Under the pieces are notes generated by a model, which was given only the letters and a program-made list of their open reading frames with translations, was not told the DNA's origin and made no database searches. Below, in pieces: positions 7,915 through 17,087 of a DNA stretch of 64,000 nucleotides. This stretch comes from Planctomycetota bacterium (GTDB lineage: Bacteria; Planctomycetota; JAJSAM01; JAJVHW01): the NCBI GenBank assembly GCA_024280885.1, contig JAJRPF010000014.1, forward strand, positions 62,001-126,000. Reading direction: 5' to 3'. Each line of letters opens with the position of its first letter. Within the stretch, counting starts at the first letter, position 1. A program made the position numbers and the translations under genes.

Positions 7915-9794
7915 CGGAACGCGGTTCACCGATCTCCGAGGCCGTTGCGCAAGATCTCGGTCGCACGATCGCCGCGCTACCCGCGACTCCCGGCGTCTAC
8001 CTGCTGAAGGACGCATCCGGCCGGGTGCTCTATGTCGGTAAGGCGACCAACCTGCGATCCCGCGTGCGCTCGTATCTCTCGAAGGGGGCGCTGGAGCGGC
8101 CGCATCTTGCGCCGTATCTCCGTCGGTGGCGGAGCGTGGACGTCGTCACGACGACGAACGCATCCGAGGCGCTCGTGCTCGAGAACTCGTTCATCAAGAA
8201 GGAGCGCCCGCCTGCCAACGTGCGACTGCGTGACGACAAGCGCTACCTGTGTCTGCGTCTCGATCTCTCGCACGCGTTCCCGCGCATCACACTGGTGCGT
8301 CGCTTCAAGAACGACGGGGCAACGTACTTCGGTCCCTATGCCGACGCGAAAGCGCTGCGCGGTACGTTGAAAGCGTTGCGCGAGATCTACCCGTTGCGCA
8401 CGTGCTCGGACCGCACGCTCGCGAGCATCCCTGCGCCCTGTCTCTACTACCAACTGGAGCGCTGCGCGGCTCCTTGTCATGACCTCATCTCGCGAACCGA
8501 GTACAGCGCGCTGGTGGACGAGACCGTCGCTCTCCTGCGCGGGCGTCGTTCCGAAGTACTCACCGTCCTACGCGGCCGCATGCACGAGGAAGCGGCCGAG
8601 ACGCGCTTCGAGAATGCCGCGCGTCTGCGGGATCGTCTCGGTGCGCTGGAGAAGACGTTGCAGACGCAGCGTGTCGCGACTCCCGATCAGGTCGATCGCG
8701 ACGTGATCGCGATTGCGCGCACGGGAGAGGCGCGGACCGATACCGCGATCGCGCAGGTCCTCTTCGTTCGCGACGGCGCCGTCGTCTCGGTGCGGACGGT
8801 GCCGTTGCCCGGTGCGGCGGGCGAGGGGGCGGCCGTGCTCGAGTCGTTCCTCGTACAGTTCTATGACAGCCGCAAGTACGTGCCGCAGGAACTGCTCGTC
8901 GAGGCCCTCCCCGAGGAGCGTGCACTCGTCGAGGAGTATCTCTCGCTCCTGCGCGGCGCCAACGTGAAACTGCGCGTTCCGATGCGTGGGGGCGGGCGCC
9001 AACTCATGGAGATGGCACGCAAGAACGCTGCCGTTGCGCTGCGCGCACACCGTCGGGATCGTAAGGCGTCCACCGAAGCACTCGAGGGACTGGCGGCCGC
9101 GCTCTCATTGCCCGGCCCGCCGGCGGTGATCGAGTGCTTCGACGTCAGTCATCTGCAGGGCCGAGAAGTGGTCGCGTCGATGGTGCGCTTCGTGGACGGC
9201 AAGGCGGACCGCGAGTCGTGGCGTCACTACCGCCTGCGCACCGTCGTGCGCAACGACGACTTCGCCGCGATGGACGAGATCCTCGGACGCCGTTATCGCG
9301 ACGCCGCCGAGGGCGGGACCGCCGCCCGCCCGGACCTCATCGTCGTGGACGGTGGCAAGGGACAACTCTCCGCTGCACAACGTGCGTTGCAGGAACTCGG
9401 CATGCGTGATCCGCCCGTGGTCGGACTCGCCAAAGCGCGTGCTGGCAAGCTCGGCGAGGGAGCGTTCGAACGCGTCTTTCTTCCCGGGCGGTCGTCGCCT
9501 GTGATCCCGGCCGCCGACGCCCCCGAGACGCTACTCCTCGCACGCATCCGCGACGAAGCGCATCGCTTCGCCATCACGTACCACCGCAAGTTGCGCTCGA
9601 AGATGGCCATCGAGTCGGCGTTGGACCGCATCGAAGGCATCGGCGACAAGTGGCGCCGCGAACTCCTCACGACGTTCGGAAGCGTCGCGGCCGTCCGCGA
9701 CGCCTCGGTCGACGACCTCGTGCAGATCGCAGGACTCGGTCGCAAGCGCGCGATGAAGATCCTCGAGCACCTGAGGGACGGCGAGGGCGCGTGA
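7911..9794 (+). CDS. uvrC: Excinuclease ABC subunit C (UvrC)
   Basis: UvrC makes both incisions around a lesion held by UvrB. The GTGA overlap with the uvrB stop indicates translational coupling. Domains in order: GIY-YIG nuclease for the 3' cut ([20 protein letters not shown], near residues 28-47), a cysteine-bearing linker ([14 protein letters not shown]), a UVR motif, the RNase-H-like domain for the 5' cut ([23 protein letters not shown]) and C-terminal helix-hairpin-helix motifs ([20 protein letters not shown] and [14 protein letters not shown]). At 627 residues it is of normal length. A uvrA gene is not in the window. Confidence 0.95.
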   Translation: MTERGSPISEAVAQDLGRTIAALPATPGVYLLKDASGRVLYVGKATNLRSRVRSYLSKGALERPHLAPYLRRWRSVDVVTTTNASEALVLENSFIKKERPPANVRLRDDKRYLCLRLDLSHAFPRITLVRRFKNDGATYFGPYADAKALRGTLKALREIYPLRTCSDRTLASIPAPCLYYQLERCAAPCHDLISRTEYSALVDETVALLRGRRSEVLTVLRGRMHEEAAETRFENAARLRDRLGALEKTLQTQRVATPDQVDRDVIAIARTGEARTDTAIAQVLFVRDGAVVSVRTVPLPGAAGEGAAVLESFLVQFYDSRKYVPQELLVEALPEERALVEEYLSLLRGANVKLRVPMRGGGRQLMEMARKNAAVALRAHRRDRKASTEALEGLAAALSLPGPPAVIECFDVSHLQGREVVASMVRFVDGKADRESWRHYRLRTVVRNDDFAAMDEILGRRYRDAAEGGTAARPDLIVVDGGKGQLSAAQRALQELGMRDPPVVGLAKARAGKLGEGAFERVFLPGRSSPVIPAADAPETLLLARIRDEAHRFAITYHRKLRSKMAIESALDRIEGIGDKWRRELLTTFGSVAAVRDASVDDLVQIAGLGRKRAMKILEHLRDGEGA

Positions 9795-9841
9795 TCCGTG
9801 GTTGCGAGCCCGCCCGGTGCGACTCCCCGATCCCCCGCAAT

Positions 9842-12800
9842 TCACCGCCGTCGGCGCGCACCGAAGACGCGCCCGTAGCGGTAGTAGATCTCGAGCGAGA
9901 GCTGGTTGATCGCCGTCGCGTACACGCGGCCACCAGCCTTCGCGCGTGCGTCCACCGGGTCCCACGACCCGCGCTCGTCGCGCCCGGACTTGACCTGTTG
10001 GCTGTCAGCGACTGCCGTCTTCAGCGACTTGTTCCACGTACTCCAACTCTCTCCGCCGACCTGGAAGAGTGCCAGGGTGCCGAAATACCAGTGGGCGAAA
10101 TCGATCGAGCCGTCGGACTCGTCCCAGCGCGGCTTCCGTTGCAGGAGTAGCGCCGTCCCCTTGGCGATCGCATCACTCTTCTGCGGATCCTCACCGCAGA
10201 AGATGCGTGCGATGATCGCGCCGCCGATCAGCGCGTCCCCACTCAGTGACGGGAACGCGCGTGCGCTGTCGCCATCGCCATCGCCACGCGCACGTCGATG
10301 TTCGCCGACGCGACCGGTCGCATGGTCCGTGACCCTTTCGAGCCACAAGAGCGCTCCCCTGAATGCGGCGTTGTCCACGTTCAGGTCCGCCATCTTCGCC
10401 GACTTCAGCACCATCGTTGCGAGCACCGTCATCGACGTGGTGCTTTCTCCCGTGCGGACTCCGTCTCCCCAACCGAGGTACGGGTTCTGCGCGGCAAGGA
10501 CGAAGTCCACACCCCGCTGCGCCGACTCCTTGAAGAGACGCGATCCGGTCAGACCGTACGCCTCCGTCATCGCGAGCGCTGCCCACATGTGATCGTGAAG
10601 AAACCGCGGCGACGTACGCGGTCCAAAGCAACCCTCGGCATCTTGGATCGACTTCAGGTAGCGCAGACCGTTCTTGACGACGTCCTTGTACTGCCCGGAG
10701 TTGTGCGTTTCCCCCGCACCGAGGAAGCTGAGCAAGGTGAGTCCGGTCAATCCCGGATCGAGGTTCGCAACCCCAGGTCCGCCGCACTTGTTGATCTTGC
10801 ACTCGGTATCGAAGCCGTCGGCGTCCCAGTGGCCGTTGTTGTCCTGGTGGATCCGCAGCCACTCGAGCGAGAGGTCCACCGCGGATTGCGTCTTCTTACC
10901 GCCACCTCCGGCGCGCAGATTGCGGCGCCCACCCCGGCGCCCGCCGAACGCGCCGCCGGCCCCGCCGCCGATGCCGATCGTGCCGTTGCTCCCCGGCCCC
11001 TCGAAGGGCGCATCGGAATTGAACCGCGGATCACCGAGAGAGGTGCTGTCGTCGAAACCGTCGTCGAAGTCGCCATCGGTTTCGTTGTGGTCGGCCACTT
11101 TCCCGTCCTTCACGACTGGATCTTCGACGTCTTTCTCCATCTCCTCGATGGGACGTTCTTCATCGATGACAGGAGCGTCCGCCGTGCGCGTGTCCCGCGC
11201 TGCTGGCACGTCCGCCGCCTCGCGACGGGCCGCCGCTGCACGCTGGCGCGCTTCCTGCAGCGACGCTAGATCGCGCGGGTTGAGCCGCGCGCGGTCCTCC
11301 GGCAAGAGCACCAGGAACGACGCGTACGCCGACTGCACGCCGCACTCGATCGATGTCGTCACGATCTCCTGCACGATCTCGTCTGCACTGTCGTAGGCCC
11401 CCTTGTCGAGCGCCGCGTAGTACGCGTCGTCGTCCAGACCCTTGCGCAGTCGCAGTGCCTCCTCCAGGAACGCGATCTTCTGCTGTGCGAAGATCTGCCG
11501 CACCGCCGCACTCCCGCCCGGCGCGGCGCGCTTGGGCACCGCGGCTGTGAGAACGAGCTGCTTTCCGCCGACCATCGCGGTCACCGTCAAGGACGCTGGG
11601 AGGTCGCCACGAATGCGCGTCGTCAGCACGCTCTGTTCGCCCAAGAACACGTCGGGGACGGGCCGCGGATAGACCTCGGCCAGCCGTGCGCCATTCGCCG
11701 TCAATGCGAGATCGGCCAGTACGGGCGCCGCTGTGCGCCGCAGGAACGCCGAGAGTCGCCCCTCGATCTCCTCGCCCTGGCGGAAGACCTCCGCTCGACC
11801 ACGCGTCGCCGCGCTCACACCGCGCAGAAGTCCCTCGTCGAGATCGGAACCGACACCGAATGCGTACACACGCGCGCCCTTCTGCGCCGACGCGCGCGCA
11901 CGCTTCACGATTTGCGTTGTGTCCGTCAGTCCCACCGTCGCGCGGCCGTCCGAGAGCAACACGATCGTCCGTACGCGCCCCGGCGCCACCGGCTCAGCAA
12001 GCGCGACGTCGAGTGCGTCCCCGAGTGCCGTGCTTCCGCCCGAGTCCGTGTCGCGAACGAATGCCGCCAATGCGGCCCTATTCTCGGCCGTCATCGCGAC
12101 AGGCGCTGCTGCGAATGCGTCCACTGCCGCGTTGAAGCGGATGACGTTCACGCGATCGATGTCGCGCGCGTTCTCTACCAGGTAGAGCGCCGCGGCGCGG
12201 GCCTGGATGATCTTCACGCCCGCCATGCTCCCGGAGACGTCCAGCAGGAGTGTGACGTCTCGCGGAATCGCGTCCTTGCTCGCGGCGGTCGGTGGCGTCA
12301 CGACGGCGGCAAGATAGAGCGCGCCCTTCGTGTCGCGGAATGTACGCACGCCAAGCGATGCCTGCGGTGCGCCCACGCGTGCTTCGACGACGAGATCGCG
12401 ATCCAGTCGCGCGCGGTGCTTCTCGAACGACGCCAGCGCTGCGTTCTGCGAGCGGATGACGATGTCCATCCCTTCGGTCGGGCTGGTCACGGCGAGCAGC
12501 GCGGCCGTCGACGCGATCTCCAACGTGAACGTCAGGTCCTGCTCTGTCTGCGTCGTGTCGCCCGACAGAGCGAGTGGATACGTGTAGCGGTAACGGCCGT
12601 CTGCGAGGTTCGCATGCTCGATCCACGTCAGCTCGACCACGGTCTCGACGTCAGGCAGCACCGGGAACACGGAGAGCCGGAACGTCCCGCGTCCAATCTG
12701 TTCCACGAGCGCGGGGTCGCGCCGACCGCGAACGATCTCGTTGTAGACGCGGCGCGCCTTCTTGCGCTCGACCACGAGACCTTCCAGACGCTGTCCGCCG

Positions 12801-13126
12801 ACCTCCATCGCGACATCGACGAGCGCCGCGCCTTCCGGCACCGGGAACACGTAGATGGCCTCCAGCGCACCGCGGTGCGGACTGACAAATGTCTGGCGCA
12901 CGGTTGTCCGTGCGAGGCCGTCTTCCAGGCGGGCAGTCACGCGCTGCGAACGGACACGCACGGGGGCGCGACCGTCACGGGGCACGAGCACGCCGGCGGC
13001 CTGCGCCGGCGTCGCGAGCATCAGTGGAACCAGCAACGCCGCGAGGGCCGCGCCGGTGGTCAACACGCGGGCTGCGTGCCGGGCTGCGTGCGTAGAAAGA
13101 GCCTGGAGAGCCTGGAGAATCTGCAT
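9842..13126 (-). CDS. VIT-VWA surface protein with C-terminal cyclase-fold toroid
   Basis: The 1,094-residue exported protein (signal peptide ending in TPAQAA) has three parts. Residues about 45-180 are a vault/inter-alpha-trypsin (VIT) domain (VTARLEDGLARTTVRQTF, FPVPEGAALVDVAMEVGG, RRVYNEIV). Residues about 285-460 are a von Willebrand A domain with an intact metal-binding MIDAS motif, D296-V-S-G-S-M. After an acidic and Gly-rich linker (residues about 620-745), the last 345 residues are toroid repeats of the prenyltransferase/squalene-cyclase fold (SLEWLRIHQDNNGHWD, GLRYLKSIQDAEGCFG, FVLAAQNPYLGWGDG). AGGAAGG lies ten bases before the ATG. It probably binds ligands or partners at the cell surface; no catalytic motif was seen. 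Confidence 0.85.
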   Translation of the reverse strand: MQILQALQALSTHAARHAARVLTTGAALAALLVPLMLATPAQAAGVLVPRDGRAPVRVRSQRVTARLEDGLARTTVRQTFVSPHRGALEAIYVFPVPEGAALVDVAMEVGGQRLEGLVVERKKARRVYNEIVRGRRDPALVEQIGRGTFRLSVFPVLPDVETVVELTWIEHANLADGRYRYTYPLALSGDTTQTEQDLTFTLEIASTAALLAVTSPTEGMDIVIRSQNAALASFEKHRARLDRDLVVEARVGAPQASLGVRTFRDTKGALYLAAVVTPPTAASKDAIPRDVTLLLDVSGSMAGVKIIQARAAALYLVENARDIDRVNVIRFNAAVDAFAAAPVAMTAENRAALAAFVRDTDSGGSTALGDALDVALAEPVAPGRVRTIVLLSDGRATVGLTDTTQIVKRARASAQKGARVYAFGVGSDLDEGLLRGVSAATRGRAEVFRQGEEIEGRLSAFLRRTAAPVLADLALTANGARLAEVYPRPVPDVFLGEQSVLTTRIRGDLPASLTVTAMVGGKQLVLTAAVPKRAAPGGSAAVRQIFAQQKIAFLEEALRLRKGLDDDAYYAALDKGAYDSADEIVQEIVTTSIECGVQSAYASFLVLLPEDRARLNPRDLASLQEARQRAAAARREAADVPAARDTRTADAPVIDEERPIEEMEKDVEDPVVKDGKVADHNETDGDFDDGFDDSTSLGDPRFNSDAPFEGPGSNGTIGIGGGAGGAFGGRRGGRRNLRAGGGGKKTQSAVDLSLEWLRIHQDNNGHWDADGFDTECKINKCGGPGVANLDPGLTGLTLLSFLGAGETHNSGQYKDVVKNGLRYLKSIQDAEGCFGPRTSPRFLHDHMWAALAMTEAYGLTGSRLFKESAQRGVDFVLAAQNPYLGWGDGVRTGESTTSMTVLATMVLKSAKMADLNVDNAAFRGALLWLERVTDHATGRVGEHRRARGDGDGDSARAFPSLSGDALIGGAIIARIFCGEDPQKSDAIAKGTALLLQRKPRWDESDGSIDFAHWYFGTLALFQVGGESWSTWNKSLKTAVADSQQVKSGRDERGSWDPVDARAKAGGRVYATAINQLSLEIYYRYGRVFGARRRR

Positions 13127-13341
13127 GATCGGACGTCCTTCCTGACCCCTATGCCACGGATGCGTGGTGCATCCGTGTCGCTGAGTTCATGCCGTGAACT
13201 CGTGTGGGGCGATCCAGTCGTCCGAGCGCTCGGACGCTCCTTCACAACGGAGGAGCGCGCTCATGGTTCGGTGAAAGTCGCGGCGCACGTGCCCCAGTCC
13301 GGCTCAGGCCAGCGCGCGGACGGGAGGCGCGCCGATCGCGC

Positions 13342-14274
13342 TCAGGCCCGCGGATGAAAGCGCGCGTGGGCAGCGCGCATGCGCTCTTCCTCGACCCGCG
13401 TGTAGATCTGCGTGGTGGACACGGACGCGTGGCCGAGCAGCGCCTGCACCACGCGCAGATCCGCGCCCCCGTTCAGCAGGTGCGTCGCGAACGAATGCCG
13501 CAGCGTGTGCGGCGAGAGCTTGCGCCGATCGATCCCGCGCGCGGCCGCCCGCGCTCGCACGGTGTTCCAGATATCCTGCCGCGTGAGCGGGTTGCCGCGG
13601 ACCGAGAGCAGGACGGTGCCCGGATCCGCGCGCTTCGTGCTGACGAAGTGCGGCCGACCGTCCTCCAGCCAGATCGAGACAGCGCGCGCCGCCGAGGCGC
13701 CGAAGGGGACGATCCGATCCTTCTGGCCCTTCCCGCGCACGCGCAGCACCGACTCGTCGAACGACACTTGATCCACGCGCACAGTGGCGCATTCCGTGGC
13801 GCGCAATCCACACCCGTAGAGGAGTTCCAGAACGACTTGCGAGCGCAGGTCGGCGGTTGACGGGACGCCATCCCCCGCGCTGCGCGGGTCGAGCAGATGC
13901 TCGGCCTCGACCGGCGTCAGGTACTCGGGCAGCCGGCTCCACAACACGGGACCGTCGACGTCGGCGGCGGGATCGGAGACGCAGCGCCCCTCCGCGACGA
14001 GCCAGCGATGCAGCGCCCGGACCGCGACCAACCGCCGGGCCTGCGTTGCGGGCGCCATGCCGCGCGCCGCCTCGCCTGCGACGAAGTCCAGCACGTTCTC
14101 CGCGCACGCATCGCGGAGCTGACAACTTGGCAGCGTGGCGACGTAGAGGGCCAGGTCCGCGCGATAAGCCGCCAGCGTGTGCGGTGAGGCTCCGGCCTCG
14201 ACGCGCATCCAGGCGAGGAAATCCTGAATTACGTCCGATGCCCTCGTGTCCGCCATAAGCTCTTTTCTCGTCAT
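13342..14274 (-). CDS. xerC: Tyrosine recombinase, XerC/XerD type
   Basis: This 310-residue integrase-family recombinase has an N-terminal SAM-like core-binding domain (residues 13-100) and a catalytic domain with the full active site: R158 (GLRATE), K182 (GKGQK), H256-x-x-R259 (HTLRHS), H282 (GHAS) and nucleophile Y291 (QIYTRV). The residue spacing matches Escherichia coli XerD. Size and the absence of phage genes nearby favour the housekeeping dimer-resolution enzyme over an integrase. Whether it is the XerC or XerD partner cannot be decided by eye. A second ATG at 14256 is a possible start. Confidence 0.85.
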   Translation of the reverse strand: MTRKELMADTRASDVIQDFLAWMRVEAGASPHTLAAYRADLALYVATLPSCQLRDACAENVLDFVAGEAARGMAPATQARRLVAVRALHRWLVAEGRCVSDPAADVDGPVLWSRLPEYLTPVEAEHLLDPRSAGDGVPSTADLRSQVVLELLYGCGLRATECATVRVDQVSFDESVLRVRGKGQKDRIVPFGASAARAVSIWLEDGRPHFVSTKRADPGTVLLSVRGNPLTRQDIWNTVRARAAARGIDRRKLSPHTLRHSFATHLLNGGADLRVVQALLGHASVSTTQIYTRVEEERMRAAHARFHPRA

Positions 14275-14317
14275 GACTTGTGGTGTAGCAGAGCCTCTCT
14301 AGTCCGCGCAGATTGGT

Positions 14318-14346
14318 TTGGAACGCGCGCCCTGCCTGCCTATACT
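14318..14346 (+). promoter_or_regulatory. Sigma-70-type promoter for the DksA-like gene
   Basis: TTGGAA (14318-14323) is separated by exactly 17 bp from TATACT (14341-14346), which would give a transcript starting near 14353 and a leader of about 90 bases. It faces away from the recombinase gene. It also supports the downstream TTG at 14445 as the true start of the DksA-like gene, because the upstream start would lie before the promoter. Confidence 0.6.
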
Positions 14347-14444
14347 CCGACGCCAAATTCGGATACGGCGCCGTGCACGGTCACGTCTCCGGTACGCGGG
14401 CGACGGACCGTGGGGCCGCCGTGTCAACGATGGAGGAGGGTGTC

Positions 14445-15314
14445 TTGGTCAAGGCCACGAAAGCGTCGAGCAAGAAACGCGCCTCCAAGAAGGCATCGGC
14501 CAAGCGGGCATCCGCGCGCAGGGCACCAAAGAAGACGTCGAAGAAGCGCGCGCCGAAGAAAGCCGCTGGTAAGCCCGCGAAGAAGAAGTCTGCGAAGAAG
14601 TCCGCGAAGAAAACCGCGCCGAAGCCTGTGAAGAAGGCGACCTCGAAGCGCATGTCGAAGTCAGCGCCGCGCAAGTCCGCAAAGACCACAGCGAAGAAGG
14701 CCGTGAAGAAGGCCGCAGGAAAGACCGCAAAGAAGTCGACCCCGAGGAAGCCCGTCGCGAAGAAGTCGGGCGCGAAGCAGGCTCCTGCCAAGCGGAACCG
14801 CACCGCGGGCAAGCGGAAGACCGGCCGCGCGTCCGCCATGGAACCGGTGACGCGCATGACCGCGATCGTTGCCACTCCCGCGACGTGGTCCACGGTCGCG
14901 GCAGCGGAGCCCGATGACTCGCAGCCGCGTGTCCCGAAGTCAGCGCCGAAGTCCTTCCAGCGGGGCTACAAGATGTGGCTGCGAAGACTCCTCGGTCTGC
15001 GCCGTCGCCTGCTCGGCGAGTCGGTGCAACTCGAGGAAGAGGCGCTGAAGTCCGCCGACGGCACGGTCAGCCTCGATCATATGGCCGATCAGGGCGCGGA
15101 CAGCTACGAACAGGAGTTCACGCTCAGCCTGGTCGAGAGCAAATCGGAAGCGCTTCACGAAGTGGACGAGGCGATCCGCAAGATCGAGGTCGGCACGTAC
15201 GGTCTGTGCGAGGAATGCGAGTCTCTCATTCCACGCGGCCGACTGGAGATCCTCCCGCACACTCCGCTCTGCATCGAGTGCAAGTCCGCGCAGGAAGTCG
15301 CCTCCGGGTTCTGA
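14445..15314 (+). CDS. DksA/TraR zinc-finger protein with histone-H1-like tail
   Basis: The TTG at 14445 is preceded by a perfect GGAGGAGGG six bases upstream. The first 130 or so of 289 residues are almost only Lys, Ala, Ser and Arg in KKAxKK-type repeats, like eukaryotic H1 tails and bacterial Hc1-type proteins, and should bind DNA without specificity. The C-terminal part is a DksA/TraR domain with a C4 zinc finger: C255-x2-C258-x17-C276-x2-C279 (GLCEECESLIPRGRLEILPH). The DksA family binds the secondary channel of RNA polymerase. The combination suggests a DNA-tethered polymerase or chromatin factor (inference). The gene is co-oriented with lspA. Confidence 0.85.
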   Translation: MVKATKASSKKRASKKASAKRASARRAPKKTSKKRAPKKAAGKPAKKKSAKKSAKKTAPKPVKKATSKRMSKSAPRKSAKTTAKKAVKKAAGKTAKKSTPRKPVAKKSGAKQAPAKRNRTAGKRKTGRASAMEPVTRMTAIVATPATWSTVAAAEPDDSQPRVPKSAPKSFQRGYKMWLRRLLGLRRRLLGESVQLEEEALKSADGTVSLDHMADQGADSYEQEFTLSLVESKSEALHEVDEAIRKIEVGTYGLCEECESLIPRGRLEILPHTPLCIECKSAQEVASGF

Positions 15315-15363
15315 CCGCCCGAGTCCACCCTGACCACTCCGACCGCGACATTCCGCCAACCTC

Positions 15364-15396
15364 AAGACCCGCTGTAAGACCCGCTGTAAGACCCGC
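15364..15396. repeat. 12-bp tandem repeat just upstream of lspA
   Basis: AAGACCCGCTGT is repeated 2.75 times (15364-15375, 15376-15387, 15388-15396), ending at the lspA ATG, so the last copy occupies the ribosome-binding region. No Shine-Dalgarno sequence is visible there. Copy-number change could alter the initiation region. Confidence 0.6.
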
Positions 15397-16110
15397 ATGA
15401 CGCCCGACGATCTTCGTTCCCCAGCCCCCGGCGTGCATGCCCCGACCACGATGGCCGCGGTCCCCGCCACCGCTCTCGCGGAACCGCGTGGTCGCGCTCG
15501 ACTGCGTGTGAAGTTGCCGTGGTTCGCGCTGGCGGCGGCGTGCCTGACCGCGGATCTCTGGACGAAGTACCTGGTCTTCTATCCGCTGCGGCCCGTGCGG
15601 GTGGAGGTGGCGCGGGTCACTGACTGGTTCTCGCTGATCATTGCATACAACCGCGGCGTGACGTTCGGCCTGGCAAGCGGGACGAGTACGTGGGTGCTCG
15701 CGCTCGGAACCGGGACCGTGATCATTCTACTTTCATGGCAGTTGTGGGCCGCCCGTGCCGATGAACGCCTGAAGAGCGTCGCTCTCGCGATGATCATCGG
15801 AGGTGCCGTTGGCAACCTATACGACCGCTCGATCAGGCCGCATGTCGAGTTGGATACGCGGCCCGGAGTGCGCGACTTTCTCGACTGGTATGCTCCCGAC
15901 CATTGGGCCCTCGCCGATTGGCTGCGCGAGCACGACATTCAGCGACACTGGTACACTTCGAACGTCGCTGATGTCCTCATCGTTTGTGGTGTGATCCTGC
16001 TGGCTTGGTTGATCATCACGGAGAAGCAGCCCGTCGAAGTCCCCACCGGAGACGGTGCGACGGAACGCGCCACAGCAGATGCCGCCACGGAGAGCGGAAG
16101 CGCCGCATGA
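15397..16110 (+). CDS. lspA: Lipoprotein signal peptidase (LspA)
   Basis: LspA is the inner-membrane aspartic protease that cleaves lipidated prolipoproteins, which fits the many lipoprotein genes nearby. Four membrane segments are visible together with the family motifs NRGVTFGL (residues 85-92), GGAVGNLYDR with catalytic D143, and SNVAD with catalytic D192. The two catalytic aspartates are 49 residues apart instead of the usual 27 or so, because of an inserted stretch (YAPDHWALADWLREHDIQRH). There is also a 40-residue N-terminal extension; the ATG at codon 19 is an alternative start. The stop overlaps the pyrD start (ATGA). Confidence 0.92.
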   Translation: MTPDDLRSPAPGVHAPTTMAAVPATALAEPRGRARLRVKLPWFALAAACLTADLWTKYLVFYPLRPVRVEVARVTDWFSLIIAYNRGVTFGLASGTSTWVLALGTGTVIILLSWQLWAARADERLKSVALAMIIGGAVGNLYDRSIRPHVELDTRPGVRDFLDWYAPDHWALADWLREHDIQRHWYTSNVADVLIVCGVILLAWLIITEKQPVEVPTGDGATERATADAATESGSAA

Positions 16111-17087
16111 ACTCACCATCGCTCGCTGTCAGCATTGGCCCGCTCGACCTTCGCAATCCGGTCCTCACGGCCAGCGGCACGTTCGGTCTCGGCCATGAAT
16201 TCGCGGACCTCGTGGATCTCTCTGCCATCGGTGGGGTCGTCACGAAGACCGTCACGATGAATGAGCGCATCGGCAATCCGCCGCCGCGCACGATGGAGTC
16301 CGCGGGGGGCATGCTGAACTCGATCGGGCTCATGAACCCCGGCTGGGACGGTTTCGTCGAGCGCACGCTCCCGAAGGTCGCCGCGCTCCCATGTCCGTTC
16401 ATCCTGAACATCGCGGGCAAGAGCGAGGCAGAGTTCGTCGAGCTGTCGCGTCGCGCCGGCGAATTGGCCGAGGTTGCCGCGCTCGAGTTGAATCTCTCGT
16501 GCCCCAACGTCTCCGGCGGGCTCGACTTCGGCCGAGACCCGGTCGCCGCGGAGCAGATCGTTGCGCGTTGCGTCGAGGCCTCGGGCCTCCCGCTGATGGC
16601 GAAACTCTCGCCGAACGTCGAGGACGTCGTTCCGATCGCGCAGGCGTGCGAGCGCGGCGGCGCGACGGCGGTCTCGCTGATCAACACCTTCCTCGGCACG
16701 GCGATCGACTGGCGCGCGCGCAAGACGATCTTCGCCCGCGGAATCGCCGGCGTGTCAGGACCGGCCATCAAGCCGATGGCGCTCCTCGCCGTCTTCCGCA
16801 CGTCGCAGGCGATCTCCATCCCTGTCGTTGGAATAGGCGGCATTGCATCTGCAACAGATGTGTTGGAGTATCTGGTTGCGGGCGCGACCGCTGTTCAGGT
16901 CGGCACCGCCTGCTTCCTCGACCCCGCCATGCCGGTCACGATTGCTGTTGAATTGCGTCGGTTGCTCCAGTCCGAGGGCATCGAGGATATTCGCGCATTG
17001 ATCGGCTCCGCGCACCCATCGCAGCCAAAGCATGTCGCTTCCGCGACACCGCGCGCGGTGAACCAGGCCGAGGTGAGCGAAAAGTGA
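16107..17087 (+). CDS. pyrD: Dihydroorotate dehydrogenase, class 1B catalytic subunit
   Basis: PyrD oxidises dihydroorotate to orotate in pyrimidine synthesis. The sequence opens with the FMN-binding NPVLTASGTFGLGHEF and carries NLSCPNVSGG, whose cysteine is the catalytic base of class 1 enzymes, then NTFLGTAIDW and the phosphate-binding VVGIGGIASATDVLEYLVAG. Class 1B enzymes normally pair with the iron-sulfur flavoprotein PyrK, and no pyrK is beside it. The 326-residue length suits the family. Start and stop overlap lspA and the response-regulator gene by four bases each, so the three genes are probably translated together. Confidence 0.92.
   Translation: MNSPSLAVSIGPLDLRNPVLTASGTFGLGHEFADLVDLSAIGGVVTKTVTMNERIGNPPPRTMESAGGMLNSIGLMNPGWDGFVERTLPKVAALPCPFILNIAGKSEAEFVELSRRAGELAEVAALELNLSCPNVSGGLDFGRDPVAAEQIVARCVEASGLPLMAKLSPNVEDVVPIAQACERGGATAVSLINTFLGTAIDWRARKTIFARGIAGVSGPAIKPMALLAVFRTSQAISIPVVGIGGIASATDVLEYLVAGATAVQVGTACFLDPAMPVTIAVELRRLLQSEGIEDIRALIGSAHPSQPKHVASATPRAVNQAEVSEK

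Noticed and set aside
5581..8016. 811-codon open frame antisense to uvrB
   Set aside because: UvrB is unmistakable on the plus strand; the antisense product is Arg/Leu/His-biased.
13342..14274. Phage integrase and prophage
   Set aside because: No attachment site duplication, tRNA or phage genes nearby; size and neighbours fit a housekeeping Xer recombinase.
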